Shown here piece after piece: positions 16,946-24,473 of a stretch of DNA of 64,000 nucleotides (position 1 is the stretch's first letter; every line of letters starts with the position of its first letter). The position numbers and the translations under genes are program-made. Source of the DNA: Candidatus Thalassarchaeum betae. GTDB taxonomy: Archaea > Thermoplasmatota > Poseidoniia > Poseidoniales > Thalassarchaeaceae. The notes beneath the pieces were generated by a model. The model saw only the letters and a list, made by a program, of their open reading frames with translations, had not been told where the DNA came from and made no database searches. The stretch is from assembly GCA_003193925.1 (NCBI GenBank), contig PSPG01000008.1, positions 1 through 64,000 of the forward strand, written 5' to 3'.

Positions 16946-17626
16946 ATGGGCGAAGGCGACGACGAGCCGGGCTTCATCGAGCTCGCCTTCGAAGAGCTAT
17001 CCTCCGAAGACATGCTGGAGCGCGCGCGTGAGTTCCACACCCAGATGTCGCAGCGCCGCACCACGCGCCACTTCTCGGCCCGCGAGGTGCCTCGCGAGCT
17101 CATCGAGCTGGCAGTGAGGACTGCGGGCACGGCGCCCTCGGGCGCGCACCTGCAGCCGTGGACCTTCGTGGCCGTCTCCAACCCCGAGCTGAAGGTCCGG
17201 ATCAGAGAGGCGGCCGAGGCCGAGGAGAAGAAGTTCTACGAGGGGCGGATGCCGGAGGCCTGGGAGGAGGTCCTGACCCCCCTGGGCACGGACTACGTCA
17301 AGGAGCACATCACCGACGCGCCTTGGATTGTGGTGCTGTTCAGGCACTCCCAGAGGGAGCGCGCGGGCGGCGAGATGTCCCCCACGTACTACGCCCAGGA
17401 GTCATGCGGCATCGCGGCGGGCCTGTTCATCGCCGCGGTCCACAACATGGGGCTGACAACGCTCACCCACACCCCCTCGCCGATGGGCTTCCTGCGAGAC
17501 ATCCTAGGCCGGCCGGACCACGAGCACGCCATGCTGCTGATGCCAGTGGGCTACCCGGCCGAGGACGCGAGGGTGCCCGACCTCAAACGCAAGGGCTTAG
17601 ACGAGGTCTCAGAGTTCTTCGAGTGA
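16946..17626 (+). CDS. Nitroreductase-fold flavoprotein, iodotyrosine deiodinase-like
   Basis: This FMN enzyme of the nitroreductase superfamily has RRTTRHFS (phosphate-binding Arg pair), GTAPSGAHLQPWTFV, the C-terminal GLTTLTHTPSP and MPVGYPAEDARVPDL; all fit the iodotyrosine deiodinase (IYD) subgroup better than general nitroreductases. The residues that grip the halotyrosine zwitterion in human IYD (Glu157, Tyr161, Lys182) appear as Glu94, Tyr98 and Lys119 with identical spacing. Reductive dehalogenation of halotyrosines is therefore a reasonable prediction, not proven. No signal peptide; 226 residues. Confidence 0.87.
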   Translation: MGEGDDEPGFIELAFEELSSEDMLERAREFHTQMSQRRTTRHFSAREVPRELIELAVRTAGTAPSGAHLQPWTFVAVSNPELKVRIREAAEAEEKKFYEGRMPEAWEEVLTPLGTDYVKEHITDAPWIVVLFRHSQRERAGGEMSPTYYAQESCGIAAGLFIAAVHNMGLTTLTHTPSPMGFLRDILGRPDHEHAMLLMPVGYPAEDARVPDLKRKGLDEVSEFFE

Positions 17627-17657
17627 ATCAGTGGGTACCCTCTGGCTCGGGGGTAAG

Positions 17658-18620
17658 TCAATGCTGACTCGTCTTCTCGTCCCCAGCGGGCACCATGAAC
17701 ACCAGTGCGACGCCCGAGCCCACGATCAGCAGGCCGCCTATCCAGTCGGCGGTGCTCAGCGTCTCGCCGAACACAGTGAACCCGTAGAACGTCGCCACGA
17801 TGACGGTGAGGTACGAGAACGCGCTGACCCATGCGGCGTTGGCCTTCTGGTAGGCCATGGTGATTCCGACCTGCCCGCCTCCGGCTCCGATTCCGATGCC
17901 GACCAGGGCGGCCAGGGTCTGCCTGTCCACGGAGAGTAGGTCGGGGGCGGCCTGCACCACGCTGGCTGCGACTGAAGCCGCGGCGAACCAGAACACCACC
18001 GAGGTGGGAGAGTCGGTGGTGCGCAGCTCGCGCACGTAAATGTAAGCGAACGCCGCGAAGAATCCCGAGCCCAGAGCCAGCAGCGCGTCGGGCTCGACCT
18101 TGCCCAGCTCGGGCGAGACGATTAGGACGATTCCTGCGAAGGCGGTGATGACGAGGAGGGCTACGCCTGCTGAGACCCTCTCTGCCAGCATCTTGCCCGA
18201 GAGCAGGGCGACGAACAGGGGGGCGGTGTACTGCAGGGTGACCGCCTGGCCTATCGGGATCCTGCCGAGGGCGGTGAAGTAGAGGATCATCGCTGTCAGG
18301 CCCACAGCGCAGCGCAGGAACATCGTCTTGCGGTTGTTCACCCTCAGGCTGATGCCGCGGCTGGCTGCGAAGGCGGCTACTGCGAAGGCTATCACCGCCG
18401 AGCGCACCATGATGATCATCCAGACGTCAGCGTGCACGGTCGTCCACTTCACCAGGGCGTTCATCGAGCCGAAGCAGAGGCTGCCGAAGATCATCCACAG
18501 GACCGCTGCTCGAGCGGAGTCCGACGTGTTCTCCTGGCTCACGAACGACGACAGGTCGGGGCCGTCTGAGGCTGACGAGGCGATTTCCCCCAGGCCTCGG
18601 CCGAGTCCGCGCTTCGGCAT
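17658..18620 (-). CDS. EamA/DMT-family permease with ParB-type N-terminal peptide
   Basis: Ten hydrophobic helices in two EamA repeats (about residues 40-310) mark a drug/metabolite transporter family permease; the substrate is unknown. The ATG at 18620, one base after the parA stop, gives an N-terminus MPKRGLGRGLGEIASSA. This is the KRGLGRGL peptide that begins bacterial ParB/Spo0J proteins and stimulates the ATPase of ParA. About 30 polar residues link it to the first helix, leaving it free in the cytoplasm. No ParB DNA-binding domain is present. Gene order SAP protein, ParA, permease suggests the peptide acts on the neighbouring ParA. Confidence 0.85.
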   Translation of the reverse strand: MPKRGLGRGLGEIASSASDGPDLSSFVSQENTSDSARAAVLWMIFGSLCFGSMNALVKWTTVHADVWMIIMVRSAVIAFAVAAFAASRGISLRVNNRKTMFLRCAVGLTAMILYFTALGRIPIGQAVTLQYTAPLFVALLSGKMLAERVSAGVALLVITAFAGIVLIVSPELGKVEPDALLALGSGFFAAFAYIYVRELRTTDSPTSVVFWFAAASVAASVVQAAPDLLSVDRQTLAALVGIGIGAGGGQVGITMAYQKANAAWVSAFSYLTVIVATFYGFTVFGETLSTADWIGGLLIVGSGVALVFMVPAGDEKTSQH

Positions 18621-18621
18621 C

Positions 18622-19611
18622 CTACGCAAGACCCCAGCGACGCTCTAGAACCGTTGCCATCGCCTGGTAGTCCTGACCGCCCGCGCTAGTCGGGTCGTGC
18701 AGGTGTATCGGGATACCGTGGCTGGGTGCCTCTGCGAGCCGGATGTTCCTGCGGATGGCCGGCTCCACAATGAGATCTGGGAAGGTCTCCCTGACCTCTC
18801 CGGCGACCTGCTGGTTGAGCAGGGTGGGGGCGTGCATCGTCAGCAGCACCCCGTCGACCCCGAGCCGTGGGTTGAGCAGTCCCCTGACCTCCCTGATGGT
18901 GCCTGCCAGCAGGGCCAGGCCCTCGAGCGCGAAGTACTCGGTCTGGACTGGAATCAGGATGCCGTCGCTGGCGACCAGTGCGTTGATCGAGACCAAGCCC
19001 AGCGAGGGCGGGGTGTCGATGATGACAACGTCATAATGCGGCAGCAGCGGCTCCAGCGCCTCGGCGAGGCGGCGCTCCCGGCCCAACTGCCTGAGCATTT
19101 CCTGCTCGAGCCCGACGAGGCTCCTGTCGCCGACGATCATGTGGAGCCCCTCGACGGCAGTCGCGTGCCTCGCGCTGACCGCGCTCTCCGGATTGAGGAT
19201 GAGGTCGCGCGTGGTCGCGCTGACCTTGCTCTTGTCGACGCCGAGCCCGGTCGCGCAGTTGCCCTGGGAGTCAGCGTCGACGACCAGGACGCTGTGGCCG
19301 CGCAGCGCCAACTGGGCTGCGATGTTGATGACGGTGGTCGTCTTGCCGACGCCGCCCTTCTGATTGATGACGGTGACAACGCGCGCCCTGCCCTCGGGCG
19401 TCGGCTGGGCCCGCGGCAGGTCGAGCGGGCGGCGTGCCCGCGCTGTGCTGATCTCCTCGACGGCATCCAGCGACGGGGCCGTCGACTCCTCCTCGACCTC
19501 GGTGAACTCGACGTCGATAACAAGCGGTGCGCTCTCCACCTCCGGCAGCGTGCTGCCTTCTTCGTCGCTGGGCATACGAGCGCCTGCGGCGCTCGGAGTG
19601 CTGTTGAACAT
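18622..19611 (-). CDS. parA: ParA/Soj-family ATPase
   Basis: This deviant Walker ATPase dimerises on ATP and binds DNA non-specifically to position cargo. Residues 80-92 read TVINQKGGVGKTT (deviant Walker A with signature Lys), VLVVDADSQGN follows (A' motif), and DVVIIDTPPSLG is Walker B. Basic residues near the C-terminus (EPAIRRNIRLAEAPSHG) match the Soj DNA-binding surface. An acidic 75-residue N-terminal extension is unusual. The start is ATG 19611 or 19575. It follows the SAP-domain gene by 36 bp and abuts the permease gene. No separate ParB with a DNA-binding domain is seen in the window. Confidence 0.92.
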   Translation of the reverse strand: MFNSTPSAAGARMPSDEEGSTLPEVESAPLVIDVEFTEVEEESTAPSLDAVEEISTARARRPLDLPRAQPTPEGRARVVTVINQKGGVGKTTTVINIAAQLALRGHSVLVVDADSQGNCATGLGVDKSKVSATTRDLILNPESAVSARHATAVEGLHMIVGDRSLVGLEQEMLRQLGRERRLAEALEPLLPHYDVVIIDTPPSLGLVSINALVASDGILIPVQTEYFALEGLALLAGTIREVRGLLNPRLGVDGVLLTMHAPTLLNQQVAGEVRETFPDLIVEPAIRRNIRLAEAPSHGIPIHLHDPTSAGGQDYQAMATVLERRWGLA

Positions 19612-19647
19612 GCCGCCGTATGCGATCCGCGCCGAGGTGGTTAGGCG

Positions 19648-21822
19648 CTAGTCCGCGGGTAGCGAGGTGTGGTACCAGGCGACCATCCGGCTGGTCTCGG
19701 CGTTCATCACGAAGCTCAGCGCGTTGTCCCTGCCCGAATCCTCCCACGTGCGGCTCCCCGCTATGGTGACCTGCCCCTCTCCCAAACCCCCCGGGAGCAT
19801 ACCGAGCAGCTCGCTCTCCTCGGAAACCGACAGGCGGTAGGCGTAGGTGACGTCGACGTCCCAGTTGTCGCCGCTGTCGATGAACGGGTTCAGCTCTGGG
19901 TACCTGGTCTCAGACAGGATCCGGGTCTCGAGCAGCTCCAGCGTGAGGGTCTCCGGGACCGCTCCGCGGTTCCACTTGAACTCGCCATCTTCGAAATCGC
20001 CCTCAGCTATCAGCGAGCAAGAGGAGCCCTGCGAGCGCAGGATGATCCAGCCCGAGCTGTCGTCGTCGCTGACCCACGACATGTTCCACTCCGGCGAGCG
20101 GGTGGGCTGCGACCAGGCCGCCTGCCAGATGTAGCCGCCCGAGTCGAGAGCGAGCGCTGCGTCCCTCGTCGAGTGGTTCGCCATCAGGCACTGCACCGCC
20201 TCCTCCAAATCGAACATCCTGAGTTCCGACTCGTCCGGCATGGCCAGTCCCCACTGGCGCTTGTCGGTGGGTACGTCCTCGCCCACACCGGGGCTGCCTG
20301 CGTAAGCAGTGCCCCAGTGCACCGGGGTAGAGCCAGCGTTGCTGGAGGTCTCTGTCATTTCCATGATCACCCTCAGGCTTCCCTCGGGGAGAGCGGCTTG
20401 CGTGCCGGCGCTCACGAAGAAGTTGCAGTCGCTCGTCTGCTCGTCCTTGTCGATGAGGATGTCGACCTCCTGCTTGACCGGCCAGGGATTACCCCGCTTG
20501 ACCTGGATGTCGATGACGGCGTGGCCGAGGCAGCGACCGATCTCGAAGTGGAAAATCGTGATCGGGTAGACCAGCCCGTGTGCTGCGGTGTTGATCTCCC
20601 CACCGACCTGCCATCTCCAGTCGGACTGCCAGTTGATGTCGTCGTTCGACTTGTCGCCCTCCTCGAGGCTCTCGTCGCCGAAGAAGTCGTGCAGCTCGAT
20701 CGGCGTCAGGGGGAAGGTCAGAATCGGCGCCAAGTCGCCTAGGACGCCGAAGTCCTCGGTGCCGTAGATCACCGCCCTGACATCACTGAGCTGGCCATCG
20801 GAGTCGGTGAAGCTGACCTGCGAATCGGTGCGGATGGTCGTCTTGCCGGTGATCTCCCTCCAGCTCTTGGAAGTCGAGGTCAGGCCGTTGTCCTCCCTTA
20901 TCCAGCCGGTGTTCGAGCAGACTCCGTCGTTCCGGACCTTGCCCTCGAGGTCGATCGACAGGTCATGAGTGAGTATCTGCTCAGCGGTCAGGTGCTCGCG
21001 GCCGTAGGCGTCGCGGGCGCTGACCGCTCCCTCCAAGTCGGAGTCCAAGCCGTGGGTGATGTCGCCTGGCCCGCCCTTGCGGATGGAGATAGAGCCCGTG
21101 CCCGTCACGCCCGCGTGCAATTCGCCGCATACCTCGTCTAGGGTCGGCGAGACCGCGTCGCGGAGGTAGCCGATCATCTCGTCACCGGTGATGGAGACCG
21201 TCGTCTTGGTGATGGTGAAGTCCATGTGGTCGCCGTAGCGCAGCGGTCGCGCCGTGAACGAATGGTCCTGCTGGACGAAGTAGAATGCGATGGCCCCTAC
21301 CAAGAGGATCACCACCGCGACAGTCGAGATGGGCTTCCAGTTGGCCTTGAGACCCGAGAACGAAGGCACCGTGATCACCAGCGACGGCTCCTCGGCGTCT
21401 TCATCGTCGAGGAACATCTGCGGCGGCTCCTCGCTGGGAATCACTCCCGAGAACCACGGGTCCTCTTCCTCGGGCTCTAGCACGACGGTCTCAGGGATTT
21501 CCGGCTCGGGCTCCTCCTCGACGACTATCTCGGCCTCGAGGACCTCCTCCTCCGCCTCTTCTTCCTCGGGCTCCTCCTCGGCCGGGGCCTCGCTGCTGAC
21601 TCGGGCGATCAGCCGGTCGATCGCATCGTCGATGTCCTCGGGGCCGCGGGAGGTGCTGGCTGCAGGTGCGCTCTCAGGAGCGTCAGGGGAGCCCAGCAGT
21701 CTGCTGATCAACTCGTCCTTCTTACCAGATACCAGAAGGCTGCGCTCGCTGCACATCTGGCGCAGCTCGCTGACCTTCATCGAAGACAGGGTGTCTCGGT
21801 CAGGTGTCTCGTCTGAGGCCAT
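19648..21822 (-). CDS. Membrane-anchored SAP-domain protein
   Basis: The 724-residue product has a SAP domain at residues 15-44 (MKVSELRQMCSERSLLVSG followed by KKDELISRLLG), a helix-extended loop-helix motif that usually binds DNA. A Glu/Pro-rich acidic linker spans about 60-150. One transmembrane helix lies at about 164-183, and an external domain of about 540 residues is rich in beta strands and Asp. The basic side next to the helix suggests that the SAP end is cytoplasmic. The start at 21822 removes an artefactual upstream extension. It heads the operon with ParA and the ParB-tailed permease, so tethering DNA to the membrane is a natural inference. Confidence 0.8.
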   Translation of the reverse strand: MASDETPDRDTLSSMKVSELRQMCSERSLLVSGKKDELISRLLGSPDAPESAPAASTSRGPEDIDDAIDRLIARVSSEAPAEEEPEEEEAEEEVLEAEIVVEEEPEPEIPETVVLEPEEEDPWFSGVIPSEEPPQMFLDDEDAEEPSLVITVPSFSGLKANWKPISTVAVVILLVGAIAFYFVQQDHSFTARPLRYGDHMDFTITKTTVSITGDEMIGYLRDAVSPTLDEVCGELHAGVTGTGSISIRKGGPGDITHGLDSDLEGAVSARDAYGREHLTAEQILTHDLSIDLEGKVRNDGVCSNTGWIREDNGLTSTSKSWREITGKTTIRTDSQVSFTDSDGQLSDVRAVIYGTEDFGVLGDLAPILTFPLTPIELHDFFGDESLEEGDKSNDDINWQSDWRWQVGGEINTAAHGLVYPITIFHFEIGRCLGHAVIDIQVKRGNPWPVKQEVDILIDKDEQTSDCNFFVSAGTQAALPEGSLRVIMEMTETSSNAGSTPVHWGTAYAGSPGVGEDVPTDKRQWGLAMPDESELRMFDLEEAVQCLMANHSTRDAALALDSGGYIWQAAWSQPTRSPEWNMSWVSDDDSSGWIILRSQGSSCSLIAEGDFEDGEFKWNRGAVPETLTLELLETRILSETRYPELNPFIDSGDNWDVDVTYAYRLSVSEESELLGMLPGGLGEGQVTIAGSRTWEDSGRDNALSFVMNAETSRMVAWYHTSLPAD

Positions 21823-21954
21823 TCGACTCACTCCCAGCCTAATGAGGAGGCTTTCAACCCCTTCGGCGTCCTGCTGTGCAGGACGCGCACTCGTGGGTGT
21901 GCGAGCGTCTCCGGATGCAAAGCCCTCAAGAAGTGCGGTTGGTCGGCGCAAGGC

Positions 21955-22911
21955 ATGGACCCGCGCTTGATCATACTGTCCCGAGGTCCCGAGTTGTACA
22001 GCACCAAGCGCCTCGCTGAGGAGGCTGAGGCGGCCGGTTGGGCGGTCCGAATAATCGACCCGCTCTCCTTGACCATCGTCGTCGATGACACCGGCGGTCG
22101 GATCTTCAGCAGGGGCTGGCCGGTGGAGTGTGAGGCTGTCATCCCGAGGATCGGCTACTCGATCACTCACAGAGGCGTCATCGTCCTGCGTCAGTTCGAG
22201 AGCATGGGAGTCATCGTGATCAACCGGAGCGACGGCATCGAGCGCAGCCGTGACAAGATGATGGCCTGCCAGATGATGTCCAATGCCGGAGTCCCTGTGC
22301 CCATCACCGCACACGTAGGGGCCTGGGAGGACACCATCCGCGCCGTCAGCCGCGTAGGCGGCCCTCCGTGCGTGGTGAAGTCCAACGAAGGGACTCACGG
22401 CTCCGGCGTCTTCCTCGCTCACTCGGACCAGCAGGCGCGTCAGTTGGTCTACCAGATGCTGGAGCGCGACATGCGACCTCTCGTCCAAGAGTACATCCAG
22501 GAGTCCCACGGCCAGGACATCCGCGCCCTCGTCGTGGATGGTGAAGTCGTGGCAGCCATGCGCCGCAAGGCGCACGGCTCCGAATTCCGCTCCAACTTCC
22601 ACCTCGGCGGCAGCGTGGAGTCAGTCGAAATCTCACAGAGGCAGTCCGAGATCGCCTGTCTGGCGGCAAAGACCCTTGGCCTCGACTTCGCTGGAGTCGA
22701 TATGCTGGAGTCACGCAGCGGACCACTGGTCCTCGAGGTCAACTCGAGCCCTGGACTCGAAGGCATCGAGTCAGCCTGCGGCAAGATAGTCGCCGGCAAG
22801 GTGGCTGAGCTTCTGGACAGGAGGCTGCGCGAAGCGCAGTCGGTAGACGAGCCACCCCGCGCTATCGAAGACAGCACCGAAAGCGGCGAACACTCGCCGG
22901 CCTACGACTGA
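21955..22911 (+). CDS. rimK: RimK-family ATP-grasp ligase
   Basis: This ATP-grasp enzyme would ligate an amino acid (often glutamate) to a carboxylate acceptor. Features are the RimK N-terminal fold (LIILSRGPELYSTKRL), NRSDGIERSRDKMMACQMM, the ATP-binding GTHGSGVFL loop, VQEYIQESHGQDIRALVV, and the metal ligands DMLES and LEVNSSPGLEG. Relatives modify ribosomal protein S6, coenzyme F420 or tetrahydromethanopterin, or the LysW carrier; the acceptor cannot be told here. A CTCAAGAA box about 24 nt upstream suggests a leaderless mRNA. It is divergent from the SAP-ParA operon. Confidence 0.88.
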   Translation: MDPRLIILSRGPELYSTKRLAEEAEAAGWAVRIIDPLSLTIVVDDTGGRIFSRGWPVECEAVIPRIGYSITHRGVIVLRQFESMGVIVINRSDGIERSRDKMMACQMMSNAGVPVPITAHVGAWEDTIRAVSRVGGPPCVVKSNEGTHGSGVFLAHSDQQARQLVYQMLERDMRPLVQEYIQESHGQDIRALVVDGEVVAAMRRKAHGSEFRSNFHLGGSVESVEISQRQSEIACLAAKTLGLDFAGVDMLESRSGPLVLEVNSSPGLEGIESACGKIVAGKVAELLDRRLREAQSVDEPPRAIEDSTESGEHSPAYD

Positions 22912-22953
22912 ACATCTGTTCCCGGCGCTCTCGAGCCGTCTTCCAAACGAGGG

Positions 22954-22976
22954 TTCTCACCCCTTCGGGGAGAGAA
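22954..22976 (+). terminator. Hairpin after rimK
   Basis: TTCTC-A-CCCC-TTC-GGGG-A-GAGAA folds into a stem with one A/A mismatch 40 nt after the rimK stop. There is no T-run. A CATTCAAG box for the next gene follows directly. Confidence 0.4.
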
Positions 22977-23058
22977 GCATTCAAGTCTGAATAGGCGGAC
23001 TTGGGCCCGTCCGTAAGGGCAGGGATGCACGGCCGTTCGCGGCTAAGAGGCGAGGGAA

Positions 23059-24195
23059 TTGACTGAACAGAGGGCTGGTGTTGCGAGGTCCTGGGCCGAT
23101 AGCGGTCTGGGGGGGCGGCTCGGAAACAGACTCGCAGACATCGGAGTCGAGGGCACTTCGGTCCTACCCTCCCGACTACACAGCGTCTCGGGCTTGCCTT
23201 GGTTCGACTGCTGGGTCCGGCGACTGAGGACCGAGAAGAAGAGCGCCCACACGATTCGTGCCTACACAGTCGCCGCTCGCACCTTCAGCACAACAGCGCT
23301 GCCGGGGGAGCCCGAGTTGGGATGGGAGAGCGTCAAGGCGCTGAGCGTCTTGGAATTCCACTCGAGGGTCGACCCCAACCGGGGCAGGCTCGATGCCTGG
23401 CTGAATTCTATCAGCGAGCTGAAGCCGGCGACCGTCAACGCGAGGATCGCCGCTGCCTCGCACTTCCTGCAGTGGATCGGACACGCTGTGCCTGACTGGG
23501 TTCAGAGACCCAATCGAAGCCGCTCGCTGCCGCGAACCCTAGGGCGCAATGAGCTCAGAAGGGTTCGCTCCGCTGCGAGCCAATCGGAGGATCCGCTGGC
23601 ACAGCCCGTCGTGACCATACTCCTAGACACCGGCCTGCGGGTCTCCGAACTGTGCGGATTGGACACCGACGACGTCGACATGGAGGACATGTCTGCCTTG
23701 GTGATAGGTGGGAAGGGAGAGAGGGACCGCACGGTCCTGTTCACCCAAGCGACCGTCAAGGCCATCGACGGCTGGACTCCGATTCGCAACAACAGAATGG
23801 AAATCTGCGACAGGGAGGAAGATAGGCGCTCCCTCATGCTCTCCAGCAGGGGTCGCAGGATTAACCCGCGCTCGGTCCAGAAGCTGATGGACAGGCTGGC
23901 CGACGCCGCTGACATACCGCGCTCCCGCCTCAGCCCTCACACGCTTCGACACACCTTCGCAACCGGGCTCCTGGAGCGCGGTGCCGACCTCGTCACGATT
24001 CAGAGGCTGCTGGGACACGCCAGCATCGCCACGACCAGGGTGTATCTGGAGATAGGTGATCAGACTCTGAGGGAGATCTACCACCGTGCCCAGAGGGAGG
24101 TCCCTGCCATCGGTGGTCCCGACGAGGTCGAGGTCATCGAAGCCGAGGAGACGGTGCCGAGTGTGAGCGAAGTACCGTACCAGAGGATTCTCTGA
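23059..24195 (+). CDS. xerA: Tyrosine recombinase, XerA/XerC/D-like
   Basis: This site-specific recombinase has all catalytic residues: Arg194 (TGLRVSE), Lys219 (GGKGERDR), His294 and Arg297 (HTLRHTFA), His320 (LLGHASI) and Tyr329 (TTRVYL). A SAM-like N-terminal core-binding domain covers about 47-150. The short C-terminus and overall pattern favour a chromosomal Xer that resolves dimers over a phage or integrative-element integrase; no flanking att repeat was noticed. At 378 residues it exceeds the usual 280-300 through extensions at both ends. The TTG start at 23059 follows GAGGCGAGGG. Proximity to ParA fits a chromosome-maintenance role. Confidence 0.9.
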   Translation: MTEQRAGVARSWADSGLGGRLGNRLADIGVEGTSVLPSRLHSVSGLPWFDCWVRRLRTEKKSAHTIRAYTVAARTFSTTALPGEPELGWESVKALSVLEFHSRVDPNRGRLDAWLNSISELKPATVNARIAAASHFLQWIGHAVPDWVQRPNRSRSLPRTLGRNELRRVRSAASQSEDPLAQPVVTILLDTGLRVSELCGLDTDDVDMEDMSALVIGGKGERDRTVLFTQATVKAIDGWTPIRNNRMEICDREEDRRSLMLSSRGRRINPRSVQKLMDRLADAADIPRSRLSPHTLRHTFATGLLERGADLVTIQRLLGHASIATTRVYLEIGDQTLREIYHRAQREVPAIGGPDEVEVIEAEETVPSVSEVPYQRIL

Positions 24196-24199
24196 GAGG

Positions 24200-24394
24200 C
24201 TACTTCCTAGCCGGGTTCTTCTTGTTGCCGCGCTTGTCCACCGTGCCGGGGCCCTGCCACTCGCGGTCTGCGGGAGTCGAGTAACCGGGGTGCGATGGGA
24301 TGGGGCAGTGCTTGCCGGCCCTGCACCTGCTGCAATTGTCGGAAGGGGGGCTCTCGACCACCTTCTGGAGCCTTCCGTACTTCCTGCGCGGCAT
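24200..24394 (-). CDS. Small basic Cys-rich protein (64 aa)
   Basis: A short frame with CSRCRAGKHC, which could be a zinc-binding knuckle, and strongly basic ends (MPRRKYGRLQK; KRGNKKNPARK). Such features suggest RNA or ribosome association, but no family is recognised. It converges on the recombinase gene, with a 4-bp gap between the stop codons, and is divergent from the next gene. Coding is supported by a sensible composition and fit in the gap rather than by homology. Confidence 0.5.
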   Translation of the reverse strand: MPRRKYGRLQKVVESPPSDNCSRCRAGKHCPIPSHPGYSTPADREWQGPGTVDKRGNKKNPARK

Positions 24395-24473
24395 GGGTGA
24401 TGCTCGATTCGGAGGGTCTTAGCGGTTCCCGCCAGCGCGCAACGTTCAATCCGTCGCGCGCTCGCATGGATTC

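Noticed and set aside
21823-22603. N-terminal extension of the SAP protein reading through the rimK gene
   Set aside because: The upstream part is antisense to rimK. The ATG at 21822 directly precedes the SAP domain and has promoter-like sequence upstream.
23059-24195. Xer-like recombinase as integrase of a mobile element
   Set aside because: No att-like direct repeats, excisionase, plasmid or phage genes surround it. Neighbours are housekeeping genes, and the sequence looks like a chromosomal Xer.
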